From: CALGYY01 sp964585485
GTDB taxonomy: Bacteria; Bacteroidota; Bacteroidia; Bacteroidales; CAIWKO01
NCBI GenBank assembly: GCA_964585485.1
Contig: CAZPDS010000003.1
Span: 22,548-86,547, forward strand
Reading direction: 5' to 3'
Length of the DNA: 64,000 bases
Below the pieces are notes generated by a model. The model was not told the DNA's origin. It saw nothing but the letters and a program-made list of their open reading frames with translations, and ran no database searches. The translations under genes were made by a program, and so were the position numbers. This document shows positions 28,124 to 37,864 of the stretch, piece by piece; the first letter of the stretch is position 1; the number at the start of each line of letters is the position of its first letter.

Positions 28124-28137
28124 GGCTTTGCTTTTCC

Positions 28138-28146
28138 GCAAATATA
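28138..28146 (-). promoter_or_regulatory. Bacteroidota -7 element for the DUF389 gene (TATATTTGC)
   Basis: Minus-strand TAnnTTTG match 15 bases upstream of the ATG at 28123; it decides that start over the one at 28246. Confidence 0.6.
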
Positions 28147-28308
28147 CGAAATCAGGGGAACCTGGAAACGCTTCCGCCTTCTCATTTGTGTCTGGCAAGA
28201 CCAGAATAAAAAAATCATTGTGGAAGCCCACCCCGTGCCGCCACACAACACTTCCTGCTTCCCGAGGGGGGACGGAATGAAATTGACGGTGTATTCATGA
28301 ATTTTAGC

Positions 28309-28316
28309 TAAATTTG
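28309..28316 (+). promoter_or_regulatory. Bacteroidota -7 element for the TonB-dependent receptor gene (TAAATTTG)
   Basis: TAnnTTTG match 57 bases before the ATG at 28374; TTG at 28283-28285 is a few bases further away than ideal. Confidence 0.5.
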
Positions 28317-28373
28317 TGCAAGGCATTAGGTGTGCGGGTAACCGGGACTGCGATGCCGCCTAAAGAATCTTAT

Positions 28374-30740
28374 ATGATCAAACGCCGTTTCGTATTTCTG
28401 CTGCTGCTGCTTAGTTCGACCCTCACCGCACACGCACAGTCCTCCCGTTTTACCATCAGCGGCTATATTAAAAGTGCCGAAAGCGGCGAGAACCTGATTG
28501 GTGCGAACGTTTACATCAAGGAAAATCTCAAAGGCGTCAGCACCAACACCTACGGTTTTTATTCCATCACACTCGAGCAGGGATCCTACACCTTTGTTGC
28601 ATCCTTTATAGGCTTTAAGGAATACACCCAGGCCATTGTACTGAAACAGGATCTGAAAATGAACGTATCGCTGGAGCCCAATGTCATTACCACCAGCGAG
28701 GTTGTGATCACGGGCGAGAAGCAAGACGAGAACACTCAAAGCACCCAGGTAGGTCGCTTCGAAATGCCCGTGGAGCGCATCAAAAAGCTGCCCGCTTTCA
28801 TGGGCGAAATCGATGTACTGAAAACCATTCAGCTCACCCCCGGAGTGCAATCGGCCGGGGAAGGAAATTCGGGCTATTATGTGCGCGGCGGTGGCCCCGA
28901 CCAAAACCTGATCTTACTGGATGAGGCCGTCGTTTACAACGCCTCGCATCTGTTGGGATTTTTCTCGGTTTTTAATGCCGACGCATTGAAAAATGTTGAA
29001 TTAACCAAGGCCGGCATGCCGGCCAATTACGGTGGGCGACTAGCTTCGGTATTGGACATCTCGATGAAAGATGGCAACAATAAACACTTTGGCATCAACG
29101 GCGGCATCGGGCTCATCAGCTCACGATTGACAATTGAAGGCCCGATTGTGAAAGACAAAAGCTCCTTCATCATCAGCGGCCGGCGCACCTACCTCGACAT
29201 TCTGATGCGCCCCTTTGTTAACGAAACCAGTCCTTTTAAAAAAGGCGGCTACTACTTCTACGACCTCAATGCCAAAATCAACTACACCTTTAGCGATAAA
29301 GACCGCTTGTACCTCAGCGGATACTTTGGTCGCGATAAGTTCTCCATGAACAGCAGCGAGATGAGCTTCAAAAATAAAATTGACTGGGGCAATGGAACCG
29401 CCTCCCTGCGCTGGAACCATCTTTACAGCGATAAACTTTTCTCGAACGCGACCTTCGTCTTCAGCAATTATGATTTTTCGATGGAAGCCGAAGAAAACCT
29501 GTATGAGCTAAAATTAATTTCGGGCATCACGGACTTCAACACCCGGCTGGACTACACCTGGATGCCTTCCATACTGCACACCGTAAAGTTTGGGGTCAAT
29601 TATGTTTACCACATCATGCAACCCAGCAATGCCTCCGCGAAATCAGGCGACACCGATTTCGATCTCGGAGACCCCGTAAAACTATACTCACACGAACTGG
29701 CCATTTATGCCAACGACGAGTTTGATTTAGCTGAATGGCTTCGCATCAACGCCGGACTGCGCTACACTTTTTTCCAGCATACGGGGCCTTACGATCGCTA
29801 CCTGGTGAATGAATTCGGCAAAATTTCCGACACCCTTCACTACGGTAAGGGCGAAGCTATTAAATGCTACAACCATTTGGAACCCCGACTGTCAGTGCGT
29901 TTCCTGCTTCCGGATCAGTCTTCCATCAAAGCCAGCTATACCCACAATTATCAGTACATCCACATGGCCTCCTACACCTCTGTGTCGTTGCCTACCGATA
30001 TCTGGATTCCGAGCACCCCCCTGGTAAAACCGCAATACGGGGTGCAATACTCCCTGGGCTATTTCCGGAATTTTCGCAAAAATATGTTTGAAACATCCAT
30101 CGAATTTTATTACAAGCACCTGAAAAACCAGATTGAATTCAAAGAAGGAAGTTCGCCCGGCGACAACCTGATGAACAATGTGGATAACAACCTCACCTAC
30201 GGAACGGGCGATTCTTACGGTGGTGAGATTTTTCTGAAAAAGAGTCTGGGAAAGTGGACAGGCTGGGTCGGTTATACCCTCTCCTGGACCACCCGCTTAT
30301 TCCCTGAAATCAACCAGGGCAAACGATTCCCGGCCAAGTACGACCGCCGGCATGATGTTTCGGTGGTTCAATCCTACGACATCACCCCGCGCCTTACCCT
30401 TTCGGCCGTCTGGGTTTACGCCACCGGCAACACCATGACCCTTCCCCTGGCACGTTACTTCATCTCCGGAAACATTGTCAACGAATATAGCAGCCGCAAT
30501 GAATTCCGCATGCCGAATTACCACCGGCTGGACCTTAGCCTAACCTACATGGGCAAGAAAAAGAAACGCTTTCAATCCAGCTATAACGTGTCCATTTACA
30601 ACGTTTACAGCCGCAAGAACCCCTATTACATCTACTTCGAAACCTCGGGCGATTTGTCGCAATTTTCGCTGACCACCACCGCCAAACAAGTTTCTCTCTT
30701 CCCCATTATTCCTTCTTTTACCTGGAACTTCACCTACTGA
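28374..30740 (+). CDS. TonB-dependent outer-membrane receptor with carboxypeptidase-like regulatory domain
   Basis: 788 aa from the ATG at 28374, which is followed directly by a signal peptide ending in THAQ-type residues (TAHAQ). Residues about 27-105 form a CarboxypepD_reg-like beta domain. The plug domain follows (about 125-220, with YVRGGGPDQNLILLDEAVV), then a 22-strand-type beta-barrel ending in an aromatic C-terminal residue (WNFTY). It imports a ligand across the outer membrane with energy from TonB-ExbB-ExbD; exbB/exbD genes are at 43142-45494. The DUF4249 lipoprotein gene 5 bases downstream is its usual partner. It is smaller than SusC proteins and has no SusD neighbour. Confidence 0.9.
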   Translation: MIKRRFVFLLLLLSSTLTAHAQSSRFTISGYIKSAESGENLIGANVYIKENLKGVSTNTYGFYSITLEQGSYTFVASFIGFKEYTQAIVLKQDLKMNVSLEPNVITTSEVVITGEKQDENTQSTQVGRFEMPVERIKKLPAFMGEIDVLKTIQLTPGVQSAGEGNSGYYVRGGGPDQNLILLDEAVVYNASHLLGFFSVFNADALKNVELTKAGMPANYGGRLASVLDISMKDGNNKHFGINGGIGLISSRLTIEGPIVKDKSSFIISGRRTYLDILMRPFVNETSPFKKGGYYFYDLNAKINYTFSDKDRLYLSGYFGRDKFSMNSSEMSFKNKIDWGNGTASLRWNHLYSDKLFSNATFVFSNYDFSMEAEENLYELKLISGITDFNTRLDYTWMPSILHTVKFGVNYVYHIMQPSNASAKSGDTDFDLGDPVKLYSHELAIYANDEFDLAEWLRINAGLRYTFFQHTGPYDRYLVNEFGKISDTLHYGKGEAIKCYNHLEPRLSVRFLLPDQSSIKASYTHNYQYIHMASYTSVSLPTDIWIPSTPLVKPQYGVQYSLGYFRNFRKNMFETSIEFYYKHLKNQIEFKEGSSPGDNLMNNVDNNLTYGTGDSYGGEIFLKKSLGKWTGWVGYTLSWTTRLFPEINQGKRFPAKYDRRHDVSVVQSYDITPRLTLSAVWVYATGNTMTLPLARYFISGNIVNEYSSRNEFRMPNYHRLDLSLTYMGKKKKRFQSSYNVSIYNVYSRKNPYYIYFETSGDLSQFSLTTTAKQVSLFPIIPSFTWNFTY

Positions 30741-30745
30741 AAACC

Positions 30746-31633
30746 ATGACCATGTCACCGTGTAAATTCCTATATTCATTTCTCTTCACGCTTTCGCTGA
30801 TGTTATTGGCTTCCTGTGAAAAGGAAATTGACATTGATGTTCCGCGCCCCGATCCAAAAATCGTTATAGAAGGATGGATCGAAAACGGACAGTTTGCCGA
30901 AGTTATCATTACGAAAAGCGCACCCTACTTCGATCCCATCGATTCCGCCACCTTAATGAACAGTCTTGTAACCAACGCCATTGTTACGGTGAGCGACGGC
31001 ATCGTTTCGGAAACACTCACCCTGGGCTTCAATCCGGAATATTACCCGTTCATTATGTACCGCGGCCAAAGTCTAAAAGGCGAAGCTGGAAAAACCTACT
31101 ACCTGAATGTTCAGGTTGATGGCCTGACTTACACCGCCGAAACTTATATTCAGCAAGCCGTGATCCTCGACAGCGTCTGGTTTGCCCTCGACCCCGGGGA
31201 AGACAGCCTGGGTTACCTCTACGCCATCGGATCCGATCCCTTTGAAACGGAAGATTACTACCGGGTTTTTACAAAACGCTACGGCAAAGATGCCGGATTT
31301 GTCCCCATGCTGGGGTCCACCTGGGAAGACAAATATTTTAACGGACAACAATTCACCTTCTCCATCTTTCGCGGCGAAGCCAGTTTCCTTTTGGAAGACC
31401 AGTCGGAGAACAATCATTTTACGTACTACACCCTCGGCGATACCGTAATCGTGAAATTGTCGAGGATCAGCCTGCCTGTCTATAACTTTTGGGCGGCAGC
31501 CGAATCCGAGATTTTTGCTGGCGGAAATCCCTTCATGGCCCCGGCCATGATCCCGTCCAATATAAGTGGAGGCGCCCTGGGCGTCTGGAGTGGCTACGGA
31601 AGCGCCATCGACACCGTGATAGCAAATCCATGA
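30746..31633 (+). CDS. DUF4249 lipoprotein, partner of the TonB-dependent receptor
   Basis: 295 aa. Lipoprotein signal with lipobox LLASC (Cys at about residue 24), followed by acidic residues. The mature start KEIDIDVPRPDPKIVIEGWIE-type sequence and beta-rich body match DUF4249, a family found almost only next to TonB-dependent receptors of this kind. Likely an outer-leaflet accessory lipoprotein for ligand capture; direct function unproven. Only 5 bases separate it from the receptor gene. An alternative start two codons in (30752) is possible. Confidence 0.85.
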   Translation: MTMSPCKFLYSFLFTLSLMLLASCEKEIDIDVPRPDPKIVIEGWIENGQFAEVIITKSAPYFDPIDSATLMNSLVTNAIVTVSDGIVSETLTLGFNPEYYPFIMYRGQSLKGEAGKTYYLNVQVDGLTYTAETYIQQAVILDSVWFALDPGEDSLGYLYAIGSDPFETEDYYRVFTKRYGKDAGFVPMLGSTWEDKYFNGQQFTFSIFRGEASFLLEDQSENNHFTYYTLGDTVIVKLSRISLPVYNFWAAAESEIFAGGNPFMAPAMIPSNISGGALGVWSGYGSAIDTVIANP

Positions 31634-31664
31634 TGAAAAAAAAGTAAAACTAAATACCAAAAAA

Positions 31665-32591
31665 ATGGAAACAACCAAATGCCTTATTATTGGCTCCGGT
31701 CCCGCCGGTTACACCGCTGCTATTTACACTGCGCGCGCCGACATGAAACCTATACTCTATACCGGATTGCAGATGGGTGGCCAGCTCACTACCACTACGG
31801 AAGTTGAAAACTTTCCCGGTTACCCGAAAGGAATCAGCGGACCCGAAATGATGGTTGAATTGCAGCAACAGGCCGAACGTTTTGGGACCGACTTGCGTTT
31901 CGGAAGCATTGACAACGTTGATTTCAGCCAACGGCCGTTCCGCTGTCACGCCGACGACGGCAAGGAAATTCTGGCCGACACCGTGATCATCGCCACAGGC
32001 GCTACTGCCCGCTACCTGGGCCTCGACTCCGAAACAAAATACAAGGGGTACGGCGTATCTGCCTGTGCCACCTGCGACGGCTTTTTTTATAAGGGGCTGG
32101 AGGTAGCCGTCGTGGGCGGCGGCGACACCGCCTGCGAAGAAGCGGCCTACCTGTCCAACCTCTGCAAGAAAGTTTACCTGATCCACCGACGCGATGAATT
32201 CCGCGCATCCAAAGCCATGCAACATAAAGTTGCCAATACGCCAAATATCGAACTTGTTCTTAACAGCATTCCGGAAGAAATCGTTGGTGAGCAAAACGTA
32301 AACGGTATCGTTGTAAAAAATAAACTGAGCGGCGAAGTCCGCAAAATTGACGTTTCGGGCGTTTTTATTGCCATTGGTCATAAACCCAACAGTGAACTCT
32401 TCGCCGGTCAAATAGATCTGGACGAGACCGGCTATATTATCACCAAAGCAGGCACTCCCGAAACCAATATCCCCGGCGTATTTGCCGCCGGCGATATCCA
32501 GGACCACACCTACCGTCAGGCCATCACAGCGGCCGGATCCGGTTGTATGGCCGCCATTTCAGCCGAGCGTTTTCTGGCCTCACAGGAATAA
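31665..32591 (+). CDS. trxB: Thioredoxin-disulfide reductase
   Basis: 308 aa, standard length. FAD-binding GSGPAGYTAA near the start, redox-active CATC at residues 134-137, NADPH-binding GGGDTACEEA, and the final FAAGDIQD block. It reduces thioredoxin with NADPH. It lies 31 bases behind the DUF4249 gene; the GC-rich context and the lack of a visible promoter leave open whether it is co-transcribed. Confidence 0.96.
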   Translation: METTKCLIIGSGPAGYTAAIYTARADMKPILYTGLQMGGQLTTTTEVENFPGYPKGISGPEMMVELQQQAERFGTDLRFGSIDNVDFSQRPFRCHADDGKEILADTVIIATGATARYLGLDSETKYKGYGVSACATCDGFFYKGLEVAVVGGGDTACEEAAYLSNLCKKVYLIHRRDEFRASKAMQHKVANTPNIELVLNSIPEEIVGEQNVNGIVVKNKLSGEVRKIDVSGVFIAIGHKPNSELFAGQIDLDETGYIITKAGTPETNIPGVFAAGDIQDHTYRQAITAAGSGCMAAISAERFLASQE

Positions 32592-32657
32592 TCCGGAAAC
32601 CCCGACTCATTTTTTTCGTAGAAAACAACCTACCGTTCCCTTGATAATCTACTCCTG

Positions 32658-34235
32658 ATGCTACGAAAAAACCTTTGCTTGCTTGCTGTCCTTATCCTGG
32701 CTCCCCTCTTTAGCCAGGCGCAGGCCTATTGGGTTTTTTTTACGGATAAGCATCAGTGTACCTTTGATCCCTACACCTACTTTGATCCGAAAGCCATTGA
32801 ACGGCGCATCTTGCATGAGGTATCTCTGTTTGATTCTACGGATTTTCCCTTGAATCAGACGTACGTAAAAGAAGTATCGGAAATAGCCGACAGTGTTGGG
32901 TTTCAAAGCCGCTGGTTCAACGCCCTGGAGATTACGGCCAACCCCGAACAAGCGAATCGGATTTCAGGACTACCGTTTGTGAAGTCGGTAGAGCCTATGC
33001 TAACCGAAGCTACGCCGGCCGCCCGGCCCGATGATGATCCGCGCTTTGATTCCATTCTCAGCCCCTACCTTCAACAACTGCTCCAATGGCAAACCCTGCG
33101 ACTGGGCAGCGATCGCCTGAAAGAAGCCGGCCTGAACGGTAAGGGCGTCCGCATCGCGGTCTTCGACGGGGGCTATCCGTCGCTGATGTCGAACGCCGCC
33201 TTTCGCTATTTGGTTTGGGAAAACCGAATTGTGAAGACCTGGGATTTTGTGCGGAATCGTGAAAACGTAGACGGTTACAACCCGCATGGCATACTGGTAT
33301 TATCGTGCCTGACCGGCGTGTACGATGGCGAAGCCATGGGCCTGGCCAGCGGCGCCGAGTACCTGCTCGCCCGCACCGAAGTGAAAAGCGAACCTTTCCG
33401 GGAAGAAAAGAACTGGCTGGCAGCCGCTGAATGGGCAGACCGTAACGGTGCGCAAATCATTAACAGTTCGTTGGGATACACCAAACACCGGTATTTTTCC
33501 GAAGAAATGAACGGGCACACCAGCCTGGTTTCCCGCGCTGCAAACATGGCCGCCCGCAAAGGAATTCTCGTGGTGAATGCCGCCGGTAACGAAGCGTCGG
33601 AACCTTGGGGAACCCTTTGTACGCCGGCCGATGCAGACAGCGTACTCACCGTGGGTGGCATTGACCCCGTAACCGGCTATCACATAGACTTCAGTTCGTG
33701 GGGACCCACGGCAGACGGACGGATGAAGCCCAATGTGTGCGCTTTCGCGGATGTCGTGGCTTTCGGCCCGCACGGCGTTGAGAATGTACAAGGGACCTCC
33801 TTCTCCTGTCCGCTGGTCGCCGGTTTTGCCGCCTGCCTGTTGCAGGCCTTTCCGGAAACCCGCTGCATGGACCTCTTCCGGATGATTGAAAAATCCGGCG
33901 ACCTCTATCCCTATTTCGATTATGCACATGGCTACGGTGTTCCGAAGGCAAACCGCATTTTAGACACCCTTCCCGAAATACGTCCTTCGTTTGCATTTGT
34001 AAAAAGCCCGCGAGACCTCAGCGTCGTGTTGCGCGATTTCCATTATGCTACGGATGAACCATCCAGCCACCTCTTGCTTTACTACAACCTCATGAATCCG
34101 GATGGCCTGATCGACGAATTCAATGTTATTATGGTCTACCAAAGCCAGGCCTTGAGTTTTCCGTTGAACACATACCCCAAAGGAACACGCCTGAATATCT
34201 TCTTCCGGGGCTATACCAATACTTACACTTTCTGA
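32658..34235 (+). CDS. Secreted S8 family (subtilisin-like) serine protease
   Basis: 525 aa with signal peptide (about 1-22, ending in SQAQA). A prodomain-like region (about 25-120) precedes the peptidase domain. The catalytic triad is visible: Asp170 (VFDGG), His210 (NPHGILV) and Ser381 (GTSFSCP), with the oxyanion Asn in NAAGNEA. About 80 residues of beta-rich sequence follow the domain; they do not contain a recognisable T9SS sorting signal. The next gene starts 2 bases after the stop, so the pair is probably translated from one message. Confidence 0.9.
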   Translation: MLRKNLCLLAVLILAPLFSQAQAYWVFFTDKHQCTFDPYTYFDPKAIERRILHEVSLFDSTDFPLNQTYVKEVSEIADSVGFQSRWFNALEITANPEQANRISGLPFVKSVEPMLTEATPAARPDDDPRFDSILSPYLQQLLQWQTLRLGSDRLKEAGLNGKGVRIAVFDGGYPSLMSNAAFRYLVWENRIVKTWDFVRNRENVDGYNPHGILVLSCLTGVYDGEAMGLASGAEYLLARTEVKSEPFREEKNWLAAAEWADRNGAQIINSSLGYTKHRYFSEEMNGHTSLVSRAANMAARKGILVVNAAGNEASEPWGTLCTPADADSVLTVGGIDPVTGYHIDFSSWGPTADGRMKPNVCAFADVVAFGPHGVENVQGTSFSCPLVAGFAACLLQAFPETRCMDLFRMIEKSGDLYPYFDYAHGYGVPKANRILDTLPEIRPSFAFVKSPRDLSVVLRDFHYATDEPSSHLLLYYNLMNPDGLIDEFNVIMVYQSQALSFPLNTYPKGTRLNIFFRGYTNTYTF

Positions 34236-34237
34236 TA

Positions 34238-34972
34238 ATGAAAATACCTGCCCGACTCCGAACCGCATTGTACCGGCTGCTGTTTACCACAGTCTTCTGC
34301 GGAATGCTGCCGGCGGGTTTCGCTCAGCGGGTGCTCTTGTCGCATGTCGTAAGCAGTGATTCTGTAAGAAGTCAATGGGGACAAAACCAGCGACATTATG
34401 TACATCCCTACATAGGCGCGGGTTTCATAACTGGACCTGCGGAAACAGGGGCCCGCATTATGCCGCTAGTGTCGGCTCACTTCGAATTGGGCGCACGCTA
34501 CAAACTCCGCATTGCCCGACATTTTTCGATCGGGTTGAACGGAGCGTACACTGTTTACAGCTATAAACTGCGCCAAAACGACAATAAGAGCCTGCCCGAT
34601 ACCCTAAGCCATAAGGCGGAGCGCTTTCTGTTCAGCAACTTTGGAATTGGATTCTACAACCGCGTGAACCTGGGACGTACAGGAAATCACATCGGCACCT
34701 TCATTGATGTAGGGCTCTATGCGGACTGGATCGCCAGGGTAACCCATTTTACGACCGATGATTTCCCGGACGGAACACGGGTGCGCAGCCACCGAACCGG
34801 AATGAAATACACCCGCGACCTGCAATACGGACTTATGGGCAACTTCGGCATCACGCGGTATATCTTCACCATTAAGTACCGTCTGAGCGACCTCTTCACC
34901 CCGTCTTCCGTACTACCCGAGTTGCCGCGCTGGACCTTTGGGCTGCAGATCGGGCTGCATAAAGTCAACTGA
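34238..34972 (+). CDS. Predicted outer-membrane beta-barrel protein
   Basis: 244 aa. Signal peptide (about 1-30, ending in GFAQ), then alternating hydrophobic/polar strands with glycine and aromatic residues (for example HPYIGAGFI, FSIGLNGAYTVY, FGIGFYNRV) and a C-terminal strand FGLQIGLHKVN. This resembles small outer-membrane beta-barrels of the PorT/OmpW type common in Bacteroidota, but I cannot name a family. It is coupled to the subtilase gene (2-base spacer), so a role linked to that secreted protease is possible. Confidence 0.65.
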   Translation: MKIPARLRTALYRLLFTTVFCGMLPAGFAQRVLLSHVVSSDSVRSQWGQNQRHYVHPYIGAGFITGPAETGARIMPLVSAHFELGARYKLRIARHFSIGLNGAYTVYSYKLRQNDNKSLPDTLSHKAERFLFSNFGIGFYNRVNLGRTGNHIGTFIDVGLYADWIARVTHFTTDDFPDGTRVRSHRTGMKYTRDLQYGLMGNFGITRYIFTIKYRLSDLFTPSSVLPELPRWTFGLQIGLHKVN

Positions 34973-34998
34973 AACCGGTTCCGCATCGATAAATTATG

Positions 34999-35007
34999 TA
35001 CCTTTGC
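34999..35007 (+). promoter_or_regulatory. Bacteroidota -7 element (TACCTTTGC)
   Basis: Exact TAnnTTTG match; gives a leader of about 85 bases before the radical SAM gene at 35097. Confidence 0.6.
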
Positions 35008-35096
35008 GCATACTTTCTCAGAATACAGACAAATCCCTGCTATACTCTACCCTGCCGCAGCCAGTTTGATTGTTGTTCTCAAATGAAAGGCTGCTT

Positions 35097-36512
35097 ATGA
35101 AAATATTACTTGTTGCTCCTTGCCCGAAGAATGAAATGCGGCATCACACGATGGATATCCCGCAACTTACGCTGTCCATCATTGCCGGTATGACACCACC
35201 TCAACACGAGGTTGAAATCTGCGAAGAAGTCTACGGCGACACCCTCAATTATGACGGAAATTACGATGTTGTTGGCATCACCGTAATGACGCAAACGTGC
35301 TATCGCGCTTACGAAATCGCCAATGAATTTAAAAAGCGTGATACAACCGTTGTTTTCGGCGGCATCCACGCAACCTGCCTCCCCGGCGAAGCCATCCTTT
35401 ACGGCGATGCCGTTGTGATTGGTGAAGCCGAAGGCGGTCTCTGGGAACAAGTGCTTCAGGACATTCTCGACGGAAAGCTCAGGAAGTTCTATAAGCACCA
35501 GACCCTGCCCGACCTGCAGGCGATTTCAGCGCCCCGTCGCGACCTGATCCGCTGTAAATCCGGGCCGTTTGCTGTGGCACCGATTGAAACCACCCGGGGC
35601 TGTCCATACAACTGTGACTTCTGTACCGTTTCCCGCTTTTTTGGAACCAAACAGCGCCATAAAAGCATGCGTCATATCATCGACGAAGCGGAATCCTGCG
35701 ATCAGAATTATTTGTTTTTTCTTGATGATAATATTACCGGCAACAAGGAATTTGCGAAAGAACTCTTCCGCAATCTCATTCCCCTGAAAAAACGCTGGGT
35801 AGGCCAGGCCTCCATCAATGTTTCCAAAGACAAGGAACTGATGCAGCTGGCGCATAAATCCGGATGCAAAGCCCTTCTGGTTGGTTTTGAATCCATGACC
35901 GACTCCGGCCTGAACAAATACCGCAAATCGCTTAAATCAATCCAGGAAAACGTTGATGCGGTGCATCGCCTGCAGGATAATCATATTCTGACCATGGCCT
36001 CACTGATTTTTGGTCTGGATGATGACACCGAAGAGGTTTTCAACGCAGGTCACGAATTTCTGACCCGTTCCAAAACGGCCTTCTTTCAATCGTGCATTAT
36101 GACGCCTTATCCGGGCACACCGGTTTTTGAACGATTACGTGCGGAAAACCGTATCATTACTGACGATTGGAGTAAATTCGACGCAACAAAGGTGGTTATT
36201 CAGCCCCGTAACTTCAGTCCCGAGACCTTGCTTGAATCCGCCAATAAACTGCAAAAAAGCATTTATAGTAACGCATCCATTGCTAAACGTGCATGGCCCA
36301 ACCTCACGTGTGGATTCGATTCGGCCCTGTTTTATCTTTCGCTCAATAAAGGCTACCAAACCCGCAACATTCATAAACAACAGTTTGGGGTGATGCGCAA
36401 CGAAGCGGGTAATCCGATTGATTTTGACACCACCAAGTACGTTGCTCCGGTCAAATCAAGTCATCCCTCTTCCATCTTGTCTGCCGAGACCATCGAAGAA
36501 TTCGCGCTGTAA
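35097..36512 (+). CDS. B12-binding-domain radical SAM protein
   Basis: 471 aa from the ATG at 35097 (MKILLVAPCP). The N-terminal Rossmann-like domain has the layout of cobalamin-binding domains (YDVVGITVMT, VVFGGIHATCLPGEAI, VVIGEAEG) but lacks the DxHxxG histidine loop. The radical SAM core has TRGCPYNCDFC (Cys169, 173, 176). The C-terminal 120 residues are a family-specific extension. Members methylate or rearrange unactivated carbons in lipids, tetrapyrroles or natural products; the substrate here is unknown. It is transcribed alone and faces a T9SS cargo gene. Confidence 0.82.
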   Translation: MKILLVAPCPKNEMRHHTMDIPQLTLSIIAGMTPPQHEVEICEEVYGDTLNYDGNYDVVGITVMTQTCYRAYEIANEFKKRDTTVVFGGIHATCLPGEAILYGDAVVIGEAEGGLWEQVLQDILDGKLRKFYKHQTLPDLQAISAPRRDLIRCKSGPFAVAPIETTRGCPYNCDFCTVSRFFGTKQRHKSMRHIIDEAESCDQNYLFFLDDNITGNKEFAKELFRNLIPLKKRWVGQASINVSKDKELMQLAHKSGCKALLVGFESMTDSGLNKYRKSLKSIQENVDAVHRLQDNHILTMASLIFGLDDDTEEVFNAGHEFLTRSKTAFFQSCIMTPYPGTPVFERLRAENRIITDDWSKFDATKVVIQPRNFSPETLLESANKLQKSIYSNASIAKRAWPNLTCGFDSALFYLSLNKGYQTRNIHKQQFGVMRNEAGNPIDFDTTKYVAPVKSSHPSSILSAETIEEFAL

Positions 36513-36553
36513 ACAGCCTGGCTTCCACCTACCCACAGGAAATATTCCTGCTT

Positions 36554-37810
36554 TCATTCCTGCATAACACGTAGCATGGCCACACGTCCGTCATCAGCCA
36601 CAAGCCGTATCAGACAAAGGCCTTGTGAGCGGGCCGCTTCCAGGGTGAAAACGCCGTCGGTGGATAAGGTTTCCGACGAGAGCAGCCGTCCACTATAATC
36701 ATACACCCATACGCGCAAGCCCTTTTCAGGTCGCTCCAGTTGGATGGTAATGAAATCCTTCGCCGGATTCGGATAAACCAGAACAGCCCCCAGGGATGAC
36801 TCCGTAATGCCATAGGCCGTAATCGCAACGCAGGCGGAAGTATCTATGCAACCATATTGGGTCACCTCCACGGCAAACAGGCCATCGATCCCCGGCGAAA
36901 AGCCCGCCGCTTCTGCCCCCGCTATAGGCGCATAATCAGCAGCGCAATTGAGCCATTGGTACGTGGCGCCCATCGCGCTTGCTTGCAGGGTGTAGGCCGT
37001 AACCTGGGTGATTCCCGCATCGACCACATTAACCGTCAAATCCAGCGTAACAACGGAGTCGCAACCGGCGGAATTGTTATACGCAGCGTAATGTAATCCG
37101 CTGGCATAATACGTAAGCCCGGAAACATCCCAATAATAACTTTTACATGCCGTTACTTCCAGGTTTGTACTTGAATTCGGATTTATCGTAGTAATGAAGT
37201 AGTGATCGTACGACGAATAATTGGCACCATTGACCATGGGATAACCCGCTGCATAGGAATCGGCTGCACTGACATGCCAGTTGGCCATCGCCTCATATGG
37301 AATGTCCACATCATCACATATTTGACCGGGTGTTCCTGATAATTTCAGGGTGTAGGCATGGCCCGGAAGCACGCTGGCCGGGGCTGAAAAGACTATAGGA
37401 AACATGCAGCGATTAAGAGGAAGTGTAATAAACAGCGGTTGCGTTGCAAGTACCGTCCCATTCCATCCGGCCCCATCCAGCAATTCCGCGGTCATAAAAA
37501 ATCCCGAAAGCAAACTGCAACTGCCAATGCTAAGATCAACGGCTACCTTCACCAGCCGACCCTTTGCACCGGCCACAAACGTTTGTGCCACCGCCTGTGT
37601 GCCACCAGCACAAATATAATAATTACTGCTTCCAACATGAACCTGATCCTCGGCCTCGGTGCAGACGGGAACTTGTACTTGTTCGGCAGATACTACAACA
37701 TCATCAGGAGGCCCGGCTTCCGTATTCCGGGAAGACTGCCCCCATAGCGAACCGGCGCCCCCCAACAAGAGGAACGCTGTCGCGACAAGAAAAGAGGGGA
37801 ATTTTTTCAT
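36554..37810 (-). CDS. Secreted protein with T9SS type A sorting domain
   Basis: 418 aa. Signal peptide (about 1-24, ending in LWGQ), a beta-sandwich first half, a middle region with YYWDVSGLTYYASGLHYA-type repeats and a PKD-like/Ig-like segment. The C-terminal 75 residues are a type A sorting domain (VYPNPAKDFITIQL, VYDYSGRLL, and a final strand MLRVMQE). The sorting domain sends it through the T9SS to the cell surface or medium. No catalytic motif recognised. Promoter at 37835-37864. Confidence 0.85.
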   Translation of the reverse strand: MKKFPSFLVATAFLLLGGAGSLWGQSSRNTEAGPPDDVVVSAEQVQVPVCTEAEDQVHVGSSNYYICAGGTQAVAQTFVAGAKGRLVKVAVDLSIGSCSLLSGFFMTAELLDGAGWNGTVLATQPLFITLPLNRCMFPIVFSAPASVLPGHAYTLKLSGTPGQICDDVDIPYEAMANWHVSAADSYAAGYPMVNGANYSSYDHYFITTINPNSSTNLEVTACKSYYWDVSGLTYYASGLHYAAYNNSAGCDSVVTLDLTVNVVDAGITQVTAYTLQASAMGATYQWLNCAADYAPIAGAEAAGFSPGIDGLFAVEVTQYGCIDTSACVAITAYGITESSLGAVLVYPNPAKDFITIQLERPEKGLRVWVYDYSGRLLSSETLSTDGVFTLEAARSQGLCLIRLVADDGRVAMLRVMQE

Positions 37811-37833
37811 GGCAACATTTGTTTAGGGTTGCC
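37811..37833. repeat. Inverted repeat in the 5' leader of the type A cargo gene
   Basis: GGCAAC (37811-37816) and GTTGCC (37828-37833) flank an 11-base spacer, directly touching the ATG at 37810 and just downstream of the -7 element. It could be an RNA hairpin at the ribosome-binding region. Confidence 0.4.
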
Positions 37834-37834
37834 T

Positions 37835-37864
37835 TAAAGATACGCAAAATTCCCTTTAAATCAA
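37835..37864 (-). promoter_or_regulatory. Promoter of the type A T9SS cargo gene (TTG-N19-TATCTTTA)
   Basis: On the minus strand TTG (37864-37862) and TATCTTTA (37842-37835) are exactly 19 bases apart, 24 bases before the ATG. Confidence 0.6.

Noticed and set aside
36537..36551. Small hairpin CAGGAA-ATA-TTCCTG between the radical SAM and type A cargo genes
   Set aside because: Six-bp stem with a 3-base loop and no clear T-run; may end both genes but not supported well enough.
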